Shown: piece by piece, positions 1-8,565 of the stretch
Position numbering within the stretch: position 1 is the first letter of the stretch
Layout: every line of letters begins with the position of its first letter
Source: Mycobacterium paraterrae
GTDB lineage: Bacteria > Actinomycetota > Actinomycetes > Mycobacteriales > Mycobacteriaceae
Direction of reading: 5' to 3'
Assembly: GCF_022430545.2 (NCBI RefSeq)
Contig: NZ_CP092488.2
Location: 4,464,001 to 4,528,000, forward strand
DNA: 64,000 nucleotides
Notes under the pieces: generated by a model
The model's database searches: none
Told to the model about the DNA's origin: nothing
The model's input: only the letters and a program-made list of their open reading frames with translations
Position numbers and translations under genes: made by a program

Positions 1-1853
1 GGCTCAGCTATGCCGACGACGCAGTGGGCAGACCGGAGTCGGTGGTGCTCAAGGTCGCCGCCACCGATCCGATGAGCCGTCAGACGGGAATGACGCTCGG
101 CCTCTACGAGCGGGAGGTCCGGTTCTACCGCTACATCGCCCCGCGCCTACAGGGACCCATTGCGCCTTGCTACCACACCGGCTTCGACGCGGCATCCGGG
201 ATCTTCGACGTGCTGCTGGGCGACGCCATCCCGGCTGTCGTCGGCGACGAAATCCGCGGCGCCACAAGCGCGCAAGCCCACACCGCGGTCACCGAGTTGG
301 CTCGGCTGCAGGGCCCACTGCTGAACGACTCCGCGCTCGCCGACGCCGCCTGGCTCAACCGCGAAGCACCGATCGACCAGGCGTTGATCACCACGTTGTT
401 CGCCGGCTTCGTCGACCGCTACGGCGACCGGATCTTGCCGCAACACCGGGTGGTGTGCGAGCGCCTGGTCGGCGGATTCGACGGCTACCTGGCCGAGGAG
501 GCAGCCGAAGACCGACTCCACGGTCTGGTCCACGGCGATTATCGGCTCGACAACATGCTCTTCGGCGCCGAGGGCGCCGAACGTCCGCTCACCGTGGTCG
601 ATTGGCAGACGGTCACGTGGGGCCCCGCCATGACCGATCTGGCGTATTTTCTCGGCTGCGCGCTGCCGGTCGCAGATCGCCGCGAACACTACGATGCTCT
701 GCTTGACGGCTACCACCGCGCGCTCGGGCAGCCCGCACCGATCAGTGTGGCCGATGTTCGTGACGGGGTTCGCCGGCAAAGTTTCTTCGGGGTGATGATG
801 GCAATCGTGTCCTCGATGCTGGTGGAACGCACCGAGCGCGGCGACGAAATGTTCATGACGATGCTGCACCGTCATTGCGAACACGTACTCGACACCGACG
901 CGCTGGCGATTCTGCCCGAGCCGGCCGCTGCGCAGCCACTCTGCCCGGCAGGTTCCGACGAGTCTTCTCACACTCCTACCGATGAGCCGCTGTGGAATGA
1001 AAGCTGGTATGCCGACTTCGCCGATGCGGCACAGGGATTGGGCGGCTGGGTGCGGCTTGGTCTGATTCCCAACCAGCAGACGGCCTGGCTGAATGGCCTG
1101 CTGTGCGGACCCAACCTGCCTACGGTCGCGCTTGTCGACTTCGAGGTTGCGCTGCCAGCCGATCCGTGGACGGTGCACGCCGGTGCGATCCAGTTCACCC
1201 ACTCGGTCGTCGACCCCTTGACCACCTATCGCGTCGCGCTGAGCGGTCCTGGCCAGTCCTACGAGGACCCGGCCGCGTTGCTGAGGGGCGAGCAGGGGTC
1301 ACAGGTCGAGGTGGCGCTCGAGCTCGACTGGACCACTGCCGGCACGCCCTACCAGTACAAGGTCACCACTCGGTACGAAATACCTTGCACTGTAACGGGA
1401 TACGTAGCTATCGGAAACACACGATATGCCCTCGACGCGGTGCCCGGCCAGCGAGACCACTCATGGGGAGTCCGGGACTGGTGGAGCATGGATTGGCTCT
1501 GGAGCGCGCTGCACCTCGACGACGGGACACACCTGCACGCAGTAGACGTCGCGATTGCGGGCCTTCCGCCGATGAGCGTCGGTTACGTCCAGCGTGACGC
1601 CGTCGAAGAGCTGGAGAAGATCTCTCGCGTCGAGACATTCGATGCGACCGGCTTGCCGATAGGCGCGACCTTGGCGATCGAGCCCGGTGACATCACCGCC
1701 TCGGTCGACATACACGGTCACGCGCCGCTGCGTCTGGTCGCCGAAGACGGCCGGGTCAGCCAATTCCCGCGGGTTTGGGCGACCGTCAGCACGGCCGACG
1801 GAAGAACCGGTGTCGGTTGGCTGGAGTGGAACCGTAACCTGTCCGCTCCGTGA
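1..1853 (+). CDS. Aminoglycoside-phosphotransferase-fold protein with extra C-terminal domain, 5' end missing
   Basis: The frame is open from the window edge; the first possible start is GTG at 24, but the residues before it (LSYADDAV) already look like the N-lobe of an APH kinase, so the gene very probably begins outside the window. Numbering from that GTG, residues 1-300 form an APH/choline-kinase-like fold: Lys-10 sits in a VVLK strand, the catalytic loop HGDYRLDN is at 170-177 and the metal-binding VDW at 192-194. Residues from about 320 to 609 form a second beta-rich domain resembling the DUF7064/DUF7065 regions found beside such kinases in actinobacteria. Mycobacterial members are usually annotated as phosphotransferases of unknown substrate, often near lipid or steroid genes. 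Gluconokinase starts 13 bases after the stop. The kinase fold is firm; the substrate is unknown. Confidence 0.8.
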   Translation, partial: LSYADDAVGRPESVVLKVAATDPMSRQTGMTLGLYEREVRFYRYIAPRLQGPIAPCYHTGFDAASGIFDVLLGDAIPAVVGDEIRGATSAQAHTAVTELARLQGPLLNDSALADAAWLNREAPIDQALITTLFAGFVDRYGDRILPQHRVVCERLVGGFDGYLAEEAAEDRLHGLVHGDYRLDNMLFGAEGAERPLTVVDWQTVTWGPAMTDLAYFLGCALPVADRREHYDALLDGYHRALGQPAPISVADVRDGVRRQSFFGVMMAIVSSMLVERTERGDEMFMTMLHRHCEHVLDTDALAILPEPAAAQPLCPAGSDESSHTPTDEPLWNESWYADFADAAQGLGGWVRLGLIPNQQTAWLNGLLCGPNLPTVALVDFEVALPADPWTVHAGAIQFTHSVVDPLTTYRVALSGPGQSYEDPAALLRGEQGSQVEVALELDWTTAGTPYQYKVTTRYEIPCTVTGYVAIGNTRYALDAVPGQRDHSWGVRDWWSMDWLWSALHLDDGTHLHAVDVAIAGLPPMSVGYVQRDAVEELEKISRVETFDATGLPIGATLAIEPGDITASVDIHGHAPLRLVAEDGRVSQFPRVWATVSTADGRTGVGWLEWNRNLSAP

Positions 1854-1866
1854 TGTGACTGCCGAA

Positions 1867-2373
1867 ATGCAGAGTCCCCGAAATCTTTCCGTGGTGGTCA
1901 TGGGCGTCTCGGGCTCCGGCAAGTCGACCGTCGGCGCCGCATTGGCGCATCGGCTCGACATTCCGTTCGCCGACGCCGACGCGTTCCACCCGGCAGCGAA
2001 CATCGCAAAGATGGCCGCGGGAGTGCCTCTCGACGATGCCGACCGCGGGCCCTGGCTGGACGCCGTAGGTCAATGGCTGGCTGATCACGACAGCGGCGTC
2101 ATGAGCTGCTCGGCGCTCAAACGCCGTTACCGCGACCAATTGCGGTCGTACCGAAGTGACCTCGCGTTCCTGCACCTGACGGGTTCACCGGGTGTCATCG
2201 GCGCCAGACAGGCCGGGCGCCCCGGTCACTTCATGCCGTCGTCTTTGGTGATGTCGCAATTTGCGGCGCTGGAGCAGCTCGAACCCGACGAACACGGGCT
2301 GGCGGTCGACGTCGAATGCGGCGTCGACGCCATCATCGAGGCCTTTTTGACATTCCTCGGCCTCGCGGCATGA
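1867..2373 (+). CDS. gntK: Gluconokinase, GntK family
   Basis: A 168-residue P-loop kinase predicted to phosphorylate D-gluconate to 6-phosphogluconate, feeding the pentose phosphate pathway in the cytoplasm. The Walker A motif GVSGSGKST is at residues 13-21, followed by DADAFHP and the family block IAKMAAGVPLDDADRGPWL, then SCSALKRRYRDQLR. The length matches the GntK family (165-180). ATG 1867 was chosen because the P-loop strand begins eight residues later; the frame stays open upstream but overlaps the preceding gene. The FMPSSLV motif near the end is also typical of the family. Confidence 0.9.
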   Translation: MQSPRNLSVVVMGVSGSGKSTVGAALAHRLDIPFADADAFHPAANIAKMAAGVPLDDADRGPWLDAVGQWLADHDSGVMSCSALKRRYRDQLRSYRSDLAFLHLTGSPGVIGARQAGRPGHFMPSSLVMSQFAALEQLEPDEHGLAVDVECGVDAIIEAFLTFLGLAA

Positions 2374-2397
2374 GTCGCCCGACCTGAAGTGGCTCGA

Positions 2398-3525
2398 TCA
2401 GGCCCAGCGACGCGCTTTGACGCGTCCGCGGTGAGCCAACTCTTCGGTGCGGTCGCGCGCTACCTCGGCCAACTCACTGCCGCGCTCGTAGGCCCGTTCA
2501 CCGAGTTCACTGCCCCGCTCGCGGGCAATCTCGGCCCATTCGGCGCCGCGGTCACGGGCGGTCTCCGCCCAGTCACTGCCGCGGTCGCGGGCGATGTCTG
2601 CCCACTCGCTGCCGCGGTCGAGAGCGATATCGGCCCATTCGCTGCCGCGGTCACGCACCGTTTCGGCCAGCTCGGCACCCCGCTTACGCGCCTTCTTGCG
2701 GGCTTTCTTGACGACAGGCTTGCCCTTCTTGGCCGCATCGTGGGCCCACTCGCTGCCGCGGTCGCGCGCCGTTTCGGCCAGGTCGGCCCCGCGTTCGCGC
2801 ACCGTCTCGGCGAGTTCGGCGCCGCGCTTGGCTGCTTGCTTGCGAGCCTTCTTGACGACGGGCTTGCTCTTTTTCGCCGCTTCGTGCGCGAGTTCCTCAC
2901 TGCGCTTGCGCGCCGCCTCGACCACCGGCGCGCTGCGCTCGGCCGCCGCGCTGGCAAGTTCCCGGCTGCGCTCGGCGCCGATGTGAAGACCGTGCGCGAT
3001 CCGCTCGGCGAGTTCGGAGTCCAGCAACGAGTCATCCGACCCGGTCAAGGGCAGCGCCGACGCCACCGCTTCGGAAACTCGTTCTGCGGCTTGCCTTCCA
3101 CGCCATCCCAGTGACGGTTTGCCGGCCGTGTCCGCCGCGGCAATGATCAGCCCACCCAGCAGGCTCAGGTCGGTGAGCAGGTCACGACGCTTCTGGGCTT
3201 TGCGCTCAGGGTCGCTTTCGGTCCAAAAGAGATGCCCACCAAGGCTGCCCGGTATCACGGTGAACGCGAGTGCCGCCGAGGCGACGCGCGGAGCCTTGCC
3301 GGTCGCGAGCAACAGCCCACCGGCGATCTGGACAGCCGCGTTGATCCTCGCGGCCGTTTCGGGGTTCGACGGGACCTTGTCTCCATACGGCTCGGGCAGC
3401 TGGCGCAGCGCAGCGACGGTCGGCTCGGTCGCTTCGAGCGACACCGCAGGGTTGCGCAGCGTCTCGACGCCTTGACCGATGAATGCTGCGGACAGCAGGG
3501 GACGAGCGATTCGACGAATCAACAT
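2398..3525 (-). CDS. DoxX-family membrane protein with 11-residue-repeat amphipathic tail
   Basis: A 375-residue protein starting at ATG 3525. Residues 1-135 resemble the DoxX family (four membrane helices; ARINAAVQIAGGLLLATG and a GGHLFW segment are typical). Residues 180-375 are extremely charged. Two KPVVKKARK blocks (221-229, 269-277) are followed by seven uninterrupted 11-mers of the form DRGSEWADIAR from 292 to 368. Such undecads form amphipathic helices like those of apolipoprotein or LEA proteins, so the tail probably lies along the inner membrane face or binds polyanions. It is the third gene of a leftward unit with tetR and the DUF6328 gene (gaps of 32 and 43 bases). The DoxX domain is clear; the role of the tail is inferred. 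Confidence 0.78.
   Translation of the reverse strand: MLIRRIARPLLSAAFIGQGVETLRNPAVSLEATEPTVAALRQLPEPYGDKVPSNPETAARINAAVQIAGGLLLATGKAPRVASAALAFTVIPGSLGGHLFWTESDPERKAQKRRDLLTDLSLLGGLIIAAADTAGKPSLGWRGRQAAERVSEAVASALPLTGSDDSLLDSELAERIAHGLHIGAERSRELASAAAERSAPVVEAARKRSEELAHEAAKKSKPVVKKARKQAAKRGAELAETVRERGADLAETARDRGSEWAHDAAKKGKPVVKKARKKARKRGAELAETVRDRGSEWADIALDRGSEWADIARDRGSDWAETARDRGAEWAEIARERGSELGERAYERGSELAEVARDRTEELAHRGRVKARRWA
2422..2652 (-). repeat. Seven in-frame 33-bp coding repeats
   Basis: Bases 2422-2652 are exactly 7 x 33 bp and encode the consecutive 11-residue units of the DoxX-protein tail. The first four units are the most alike (DRG[SA][ED]WA[DE][IT]A); the last three diverge (ERGSELGERAY, ERGSELAEVAR, DRTEELAHRGR). 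Tandem arrays of this kind can change copy number by slippage. Confidence 0.85.
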
Positions 3526-3568
3526 GGCTGGCGTGTTCCCACGTTCTACGCGACGCAAACTCGGCAGC

Positions 3569-4087
3569 TCACGAGTCTGGAGGAAGGGCCTCGTGCCGTG
3601 CTGCGAGCGGGAACAACACCCAAAAACCGAGCTGACCCGCGACCGCACAGGCTCCGGCGATCGCGCCGGCGATCGGTCCGGCCACGGCTCCGAAGATGAT
3701 CACCGTAACGCCCGTGAGAGCCGTGCCCATCAGCAACAGTCCCGCGAAGGCGAATCGGTGCGCCGCGGACACCACGAACACAGTTCGGTGCCGCCGGAAC
3801 AACAATCGGTGCAGCGCAACCGGTGCTTCCAGCAATACCGTGGCGGCGACCGAAGAGCCCACCGTGACGAGATAAATCACCCGCATGGTGGTGTTCAACC
3901 CATCGAAGCGAGGCTGAAACGGCAGCGTCAACAGGAAGCCGGTGAGCAGCTGGACGCCCGTCTGCACAACACGAAGCTCTTGCAGCAGGCTCACCCAATT
4001 ACGGTCCAAGCGTTGGGTTTCGGTCTCACCGCCGCGTTGCGCCGCGTCCCAGGCCTGGTCGCGTTCGGGGTGATTTATGACGTCCAT
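3569..4087 (-). CDS. DUF6328 integral membrane protein
   Basis: A 172-residue protein that matches the DUF6328 pattern: a polar N-terminus ending in QRLDRNWVSLLQELRVVQTG, then four hydrophobic segments (roughly residues 46-58, 70-88, 108-128 and 133-160) and a short polar tail. Its function is not known in any organism as far as I can say. It lies between tetR and the DoxX gene on the same strand with short gaps, so all three are probably transcribed from the operator-bearing tetR promoter. A link to membrane stress or lipid surroundings is inference from the neighbours. Confidence 0.75.
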   Translation of the reverse strand: MDVINHPERDQAWDAAQRGGETETQRLDRNWVSLLQELRVVQTGVQLLTGFLLTLPFQPRFDGLNTTMRVIYLVTVGSSVAATVLLEAPVALHRLLFRRHRTVFVVSAAHRFAFAGLLLMGTALTGVTVIIFGAVAGPIAGAIAGACAVAGQLGFWVLFPLAARHEALPPDS

Positions 4088-4119
4088 GGGCGTTGATCAT
4101 GCCAGTCCACGACGCGTTG

Positions 4120-4701
4120 CTAGGGCTGCTCGGCCAACAGAAGTCGCGCGGATGTCTCCAACCGATCGGCGATCTCGGCGTAGGACGCATATCCCATGCC
4201 CGCACGCACCAGCGCGCCGGCGTACAGCAGCTCGAGCGATTCGACCAGCTCAGGATCATTCGCGTCACCTAATGCAGTAACCAGGCGCTGGTGTATCTCA
4301 CGGCCGATGCGTAGCCGCAGATGCTCGACTTCGGGATCTTGACTGAGTAATGCATTGGTCACCGCGCCGGCTAGCGCGGGTTCGTCCGCGACCAACAGCG
4401 CGATCTGGCGCAACACCACGATGACGCGCGCCAGCCGATCCGGTGAACCGGCGGACTCGGCGGGAGTGGACGCCAGCCGCCGCCAAAACACCTCCGCGAC
4501 GAGGTGCTCTTTCGACGAGAAGTAGGTGTACGCGGTGGCCGCCCCGACGCCGGCTTCCGCTGCGACCATACGAATTGTCAAGCCGGAAAAGCCTTCTCGA
4601 CTCAACACACACATCGCGGCGTTGCCCAGCCGCTCGACGGTGTCGGCTTGCTTGGCGGTCAGGCGGCGTCTGGTCGATTCCCGAGCTACCGGGTTGGACA
4701 C
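4120..4701 (-). CDS. TetR-family transcriptional repressor
   Basis: A 193-residue protein. The N-terminal helix-turn-helix spans about residues 16-60 (GFSGLTIRMVAAEAGVGAATAYTYFSSKE, with the conserved YxYFxSKEHL end) and is followed by a helical ligand-binding domain of normal TetR size. GTG 4701 was chosen because the DNA-binding domain begins shortly after it and a consensus-like promoter on this strand places the transcript start at or within a few bases of this codon. The palindrome at 4696-4713 covers the start codon, so autoregulation is likely. The same operator sequence recurs at 8566-8582 before the glycosyltransferase operon. The ligand is unknown. Confidence 0.88.
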   Translation of the reverse strand: MSNPVARESTRRRLTAKQADTVERLGNAAMCVLSREGFSGLTIRMVAAEAGVGAATAYTYFSSKEHLVAEVFWRRLASTPAESAGSPDRLARVIVVLRQIALLVADEPALAGAVTNALLSQDPEVEHLRLRIGREIHQRLVTALGDANDPELVESLELLYAGALVRAGMGYASYAEIADRLETSARLLLAEQP

Positions 4702-4716
4702 GTGTCCGGACACTAC
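4695..4716. promoter_or_regulatory. TetR operator site 1 overlapping the tetR start
   Basis: Two perfect 12-bp palindromes overlap by six bases: GGACACGTGTCC (4696-4707) and GTGTCCGGACAC (4702-4713). Seventeen bases here (4695-4711) match 16 of 17 at 8566-8582. On the minus strand TTGCTG and TAGTGT (the latter is 4711-4716 on the plus strand) with a 17-base spacer form a plausible promoter whose transcript would start near the tetR GTG. The site also lies about 50 bases before the divergent methyltransferase start. Confidence 0.72.
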
Positions 4717-4761
4717 TACACCGGTCCGAGTGCAGCAACCGGATGCGTTACCGTGCAGGAG

Positions 4762-5439
4762 ATGACAACCTTCCCAAAGCACGCCGCAGACGACGATCTG
4801 ACCAGCCGGTTGTTCGCGCTTGCCGACCGAGTGACCGGCTTCATGCCTGCTGACGAGGGGCAAGCCTTACACGATGCGGCCATGAGCTACCTCGACCACG
4901 GCATCGGCGTCGAAATCGGGACCTATTGCGGCAAGTCGACGGTTTTGCTGGGCGCGGCCGCACGGGTGCGCGACAGCGTGCTGTACACCGTCGACCATCA
5001 CCACGGCTCGGAGGAACACCAGCCCGGATGGGAGTATCACGACACCTCGCTGGTAGACCCGGTGACCGGACGCTTCGACACGTTGCCGACGTTGCGGCAC
5101 ACGCTTGACGAAGCGGGGCTGGACGACAACGTGGTGGCCGTCGTCGGTAAATCGCCCGTGGTGGCGCGGGGTTGGCGCACGCCGCTGCAGCTGCTGTTCA
5201 TCGATGGTGGTCACAGCGAGGAGGCGGCCCGCGAGGACTACGACGGCTGGGCCAAGTGGGTGGGTGCCGGCGGCGCACTGATCATCCACGACGTGTTTCC
5301 CGATCCCCGCGACGGCGGCCGGCCGCCGTACGAGATCTATTGCCGCGCAGTGGAAAGCGGCGCATTCACCGAGAAAGTGGCAATTGGGTCGATGCGAGTG
5401 CTGGAGCGCACCGCAGGGGACGCCGGGGCCGCGGTCTAA
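4762..5439 (+). CDS. Class I SAM-dependent methyltransferase-like protein
   Basis: A 225-residue protein with a class I methyltransferase fold of the O-methyltransferase/cephalosporin-hydroxylase-like type (Methyltransf_24). The SAM-binding strand-loop is VEIGTYCGKSTVLLG, followed by an acidic strand end TVDHH, and LLFIDGGHSEEAAREDYDGW is the hallmark second acidic motif. The HD after ALIIHDVFP is where metal or substrate ligands usually sit. ATG 4762 has a purine-rich GGAGA just before it. It is divergent from tetR across the shared operator, and its stop overlaps the stop of the convergent gene at 5436. The substrate is unknown; a sugar or lipid acceptor fits the context. Confidence 0.82.
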   Translation: MTTFPKHAADDDLTSRLFALADRVTGFMPADEGQALHDAAMSYLDHGIGVEIGTYCGKSTVLLGAAARVRDSVLYTVDHHHGSEEHQPGWEYHDTSLVDPVTGRFDTLPTLRHTLDEAGLDDNVVAVVGKSPVVARGWRTPLQLLFIDGGHSEEAAREDYDGWAKWVGAGGALIIHDVFPDPRDGGRPPYEIYCRAVESGAFTEKVAIGSMRVLERTAGDAGAAV

Positions 5440-6512
5440 CGATCCGACGGGCTGGCAGCGCACTCGCAGTCATAGTCGCCCTCGAGGCCGCGCGGCAGGT
5501 CGGTGCCGCGGAAAATGCCGCTGCCCGGGGTGGTCGACGACAGTGCGTCGGCCGCCAGAATCACCGCCGCACCGGTCCAGGTAGTGCGCTCGACGGGCCA
5601 CCGCTTCCCGTCGCTGAACACCAGGCCGGTCCAGTAAGAACCGTCCTTCTCGCGAAGATGTTGCATCGCGGCGAACTGGGTCAGGGCTGCTTTCCGGTCA
5701 CCCATGGCGTCGAGGGCCAGCACCAATTCGCACGTCTCCGCTCCGGTCACCCAAGGCCGGTCGTCCACGCACCTGATGCCCAGGCCGTCGACGACGAAAT
5801 CGTCCCACCGATCGGCGATCCGGGCCGTCGCCGCAGGACCCCGCAGCGCACCGCCCAGGATGGGGTAGTACCAGTCCATCGAATGATGCGGCTTTTCGGT
5901 GAACGCCGAAGGATGGACCGCGATCGCATGTCCCAAACGGCCCAGCGCGACCTCCCACTCGGGTTGCGGCTCGTCCACCACGTTGGCCAATGCCAGCGCA
6001 CACCGGATGCTGTGGAAGATGCTGGCACAGCCCGTCAACAGGGCCTCGGTCAGTGGTCCCGAACTACTGCGGGCCCAACAAATTTCGCCACCCTCGAGTT
6101 GTAGGTCCAACACGAAGTCGATGGCGGCGCGTACGGTCGGCCACATCGCGCAAGCAAACGTCCGGTCGCCGGTGACCAACACGTGATGCCAGACGCCGAC
6201 CGCGACGTACGCGCAGAAATTGCTGTCGCTGTTGGCGTCCTCGATCACGCCCGCGCGCAACTGAATCGGCCACGAGCCGTCCGCACGTTGCTGGTTGCGG
6301 CACCAGTCGAAGGCACGCCGGGCTGGTTTCAGCAGACCCGCTGCCGTGAGGGCCATCGCACATTCCACGTGGTCCCACGGGTCGGTGTGGCCCCCGTCGG
6401 ACCAGGGAATCTCGCCAGACGAATACTGCAGCGCGGCAATGGATTCAGCCGTCTGCCGGGACTGCTCGGGGGACAGGACGCCGACGACGCCCGGAGCTTC
6501 AGACCAGCTCAA
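5436..6512 (-). CDS. Prenyltransferase/terpene-cyclase-fold (alpha/alpha barrel) protein
   Basis: A 358-residue protein of the group usually annotated as 'prenyltransferase' in mycobacteria because of its squalene-cyclase-like alpha/alpha-barrel. Two QW-type repeats are visible (NQQRADGSW and LREKDGSYW), and helices carrying WDHVECAMAL and NSDSNFCAYVAVG resemble six-hairpin barrels. The classical cyclase DXDD motif is not evident, so a true cyclase reaction is doubtful and a glycan-processing barrel is an alternative. It overlaps the end of the methyltransferase gene by 14 bases and is last in a three-gene leftward operon, which suggests a role in modifying the same glycosylated product. Confidence 0.7.
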   Translation of the reverse strand: MSWSEAPGVVGVLSPEQSRQTAESIAALQYSSGEIPWSDGGHTDPWDHVECAMALTAAGLLKPARRAFDWCRNQQRADGSWPIQLRAGVIEDANSDSNFCAYVAVGVWHHVLVTGDRTFACAMWPTVRAAIDFVLDLQLEGGEICWARSSSGPLTEALLTGCASIFHSIRCALALANVVDEPQPEWEVALGRLGHAIAVHPSAFTEKPHHSMDWYYPILGGALRGPAATARIADRWDDFVVDGLGIRCVDDRPWVTGAETCELVLALDAMGDRKAALTQFAAMQHLREKDGSYWTGLVFSDGKRWPVERTTWTGAAVILAADALSSTTPGSGIFRGTDLPRGLEGDYDCECAASPSDR

Positions 6513-7230
6513 CGGCGGGTACCGGTTTCTCGAAGTACAACGCGACGCTTTTACCGATCAACGGGTTGAGGGTCGATTCGGCGAGCCGGGTCAGCAGCGG
6601 TCGCCGCATCATGTCCCAGACCAGCAATTTGTGGTAGGCCGCGACAGCCGGATGATCCGGTTTCTCGACGCCCACCGCACATTTCAGCCACCAGAACGGT
6701 GCGTGCAACGCGTGCGAGTGGTGGGTGTGGGTGAACGTCATGCCACGGCCGGTGATCTTGCTTCGCAGCTGATCCGCTCGGTAGATCCGGATGTGTCCAC
6801 CCTCGTTGGCGTGGTATTCGTCGGACAGCAGCCAGCAGACCCGTTCGGGTAGCCACCTGGGCACTGTGACCGCCAGCTTTCCGCCGACTTTGAGTACCCG
6901 AATCAATTCGGCGATCACAGCGTCGTCGGCCGGAATGTGTTCGAGGATCTCGGATGCAATAACGCAATCGAAGGTCTGGTCAGGGTAGGGCAGCGCCCGC
7001 GCATCCCCGACGACGGTTGCCGCGTGAGCAGATGACGGCACCTCTCCGGCGTCGGCCATACCGCGAAACATCGTGTCGACGTCGGCGAGTTCCGCGGCGT
7101 TCTGGTCGAAAGCTACGACCTGCGCGCCACGCCGATACGCCTCGAAGCTGTGCCGACCGGCGCCGCAGCCTACGTCGATCACGGTGTTGCCGGGACCGAT
7201 CCCAAGTCGGTCGAAATCGACTGTCAGCAC
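6499..7230 (-). CDS. Class I SAM-dependent methyltransferase (Methyltransf_11 type)
   Basis: A 243-residue enzyme. Motif I is VIDVGCGAG (residues 18-25 region) and the ribose-binding acidic residue is in VVAFDQN; the post-motif segment is DCVIASEILEHIPADDAVIAEL with a GGKLAVTVPRW strand. The C-terminal third contains HTHHSHALHAPFWWLKC, a His/Trp-rich lid of unknown meaning. It overlaps the glycosyltransferase gene by seven bases and the downstream barrel-protein gene by 14, so the three proteins are translationally coupled. It probably methylates the glycosylated intermediate made by the upstream enzyme; this is inferred from position only. Confidence 0.85.
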   Translation of the reverse strand: MLTVDFDRLGIGPGNTVIDVGCGAGRHSFEAYRRGAQVVAFDQNAAELADVDTMFRGMADAGEVPSSAHAATVVGDARALPYPDQTFDCVIASEILEHIPADDAVIAELIRVLKVGGKLAVTVPRWLPERVCWLLSDEYHANEGGHIRIYRADQLRSKITGRGMTFTHTHHSHALHAPFWWLKCAVGVEKPDHPAVAAYHKLLVWDMMRRPLLTRLAESTLNPLIGKSVALYFEKPVPAVELV

Positions 7231-8495
7231 CGTTCGCCCACCGTGGTGCCGTCGACCGGGGAACTGCGCGCGATGGCCTTCTCATAGACCCGCACGGTCT
7301 GGGCGGCCACCGATTCCCAGCTGAACACCTCGACCGCGCGGCGCCGACCGGCCAAGCCCAACCGCTTCAGCTGTTCGGGAGAGTCCAGCAGCTCACCGAC
7401 GACTCGGGTGAGGGCCTCGACGTCGCCGGGCGGAACGAGCCGGGCGCAGACGCCATCGGTGCCCAGCACTTCCGGCAGCGCGCCGGCGCGACTGGCCACG
7501 ATCGGTGTCCCACTGGCCATTGCTTCCACCGCCGGGAGTGAAAAGCCTTCGTAAAGCGAGGGGATGCAAGCAATCTCGGCCGAAGCGAACAGACGCGCCA
7601 ATTCGGCGTCGGACAGCCCGCTGGAGATGTGCACGATATCGGAGATGCCGAGCTCGGCGATCAGCTTCTCGGTCGGACCGTTCGGTTCGAGCCTGGCGAC
7701 CAGCTGCAGCTCCAAGTCGTAGTGGTGACGCAACTTGGCAATCGCCTGCAACAAGTGGCCGACACCTTTGAGGGGCACGTCCGCGCTGGCAATCGCCATG
7801 ATCCGGCCGGCAACCCGCGGCGTCGCCGACGGCGCGAAGACATCGGTCTCGACGCCCAGGGGCACCACATGCAGTTGATCCGGGTCGACACCGAAGTCGG
7901 TGGTGATATCGGTCGCCGACGACGACGAGACGGTCAGCAATTCAGGGATGCGGCGAGCCACCCGCTCTTGCATGGCCAGGAAGCCGTACCACCGGCGCAC
8001 CGACGGCTTACGCCACCAACGTGCCGCGGCCAGGTCCACTACTCGGTCACGGGTGATCGGATGGTGCACGGTCGCGACCACGGGAAGCCCGGCGGCGGCG
8101 ATCTTCAGCAATCCCACGCCCAAGCTCTGGTTGTCATGCACGACGTCGAAGTCATCCAGCCGATCGGCCAGCAGGCGCGCGGCCCGCAGGCTGAACGTGC
8201 GCGGCTCGGGGAAGCCGGCAGTCCACACCCCGGCCAGCTCGAGGACGTCGATTCGATCCCGGATCTCCCGCGGGTGGGGAATGCGGAAAGGGTCCGGCTC
8301 GCGATACATATCCAGGCTCGGTACCTCGGTCAGCACTACTCGCGGGTCGAGTTCCTCGGGGTAGGGCTGGCCGGAGAACACCTCGACGTGGTGGCCTAGG
8401 TCAACCAGGCTCCGGCTCAGATGGCGGACGTAGACTCCCTGACCACCGCAGTGCGGCTTGCTGCGATACGACAGCAACGCAATCCGCATATTCAC
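7224..8495 (-). CDS. GT4-family glycosyltransferase
   Basis: A 423-residue GT-B-fold retaining glycosyltransferase. The N-terminal half has the GGQGVYVRHLSRSLVDLGHHVEVFSG acceptor-side motif; the C-terminal half has the GT4 donor motif EGFSLPAVE (the E-x7-E pair) followed by ASGTPIVASRAGALPEVLG. A nucleotide-sugar donor such as GDP-mannose or UDP-glucose is typical of the family. It is the first gene of the operon 8495 to 5436. An ATG six bases further in (8489) is an alternative start. The promoter at 8581-8609 is overlapped by TetR operator site 2, so expression is probably induced together with the tetR unit. The acceptor is unknown. Confidence 0.9.
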   Translation of the reverse strand: MNMRIALLSYRSKPHCGGQGVYVRHLSRSLVDLGHHVEVFSGQPYPEELDPRVVLTEVPSLDMYREPDPFRIPHPREIRDRIDVLELAGVWTAGFPEPRTFSLRAARLLADRLDDFDVVHDNQSLGVGLLKIAAAGLPVVATVHHPITRDRVVDLAAARWWRKPSVRRWYGFLAMQERVARRIPELLTVSSSSATDITTDFGVDPDQLHVVPLGVETDVFAPSATPRVAGRIMAIASADVPLKGVGHLLQAIAKLRHHYDLELQLVARLEPNGPTEKLIAELGISDIVHISSGLSDAELARLFASAEIACIPSLYEGFSLPAVEAMASGTPIVASRAGALPEVLGTDGVCARLVPPGDVEALTRVVGELLDSPEQLKRLGLAGRRRAVEVFSWESVAAQTVRVYEKAIARSSPVDGTTVGERC

Positions 8496-8565
8496 GCCCG
8501 ATCCGGTGTGAAGGTGCCGAGAATGAGCACGATGAGAGGTTCGGGCGAGGCGTCAACGAGCTTTC

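Noticed and set aside
147..1202. Open leftward frame of 351 codons opposite the APH-like gene
   Set aside because: It runs exactly antisense to a well-supported gene; its residues are Arg/His/Gln-rich without any family motif, the usual shadow in high-GC DNA.
2422..2652. Regular 33-bp repeats that could be taken for a CRISPR array
   Set aside because: There are no spacers; the units are directly adjacent, diverge gradually and encode an in-frame 11-residue protein repeat.
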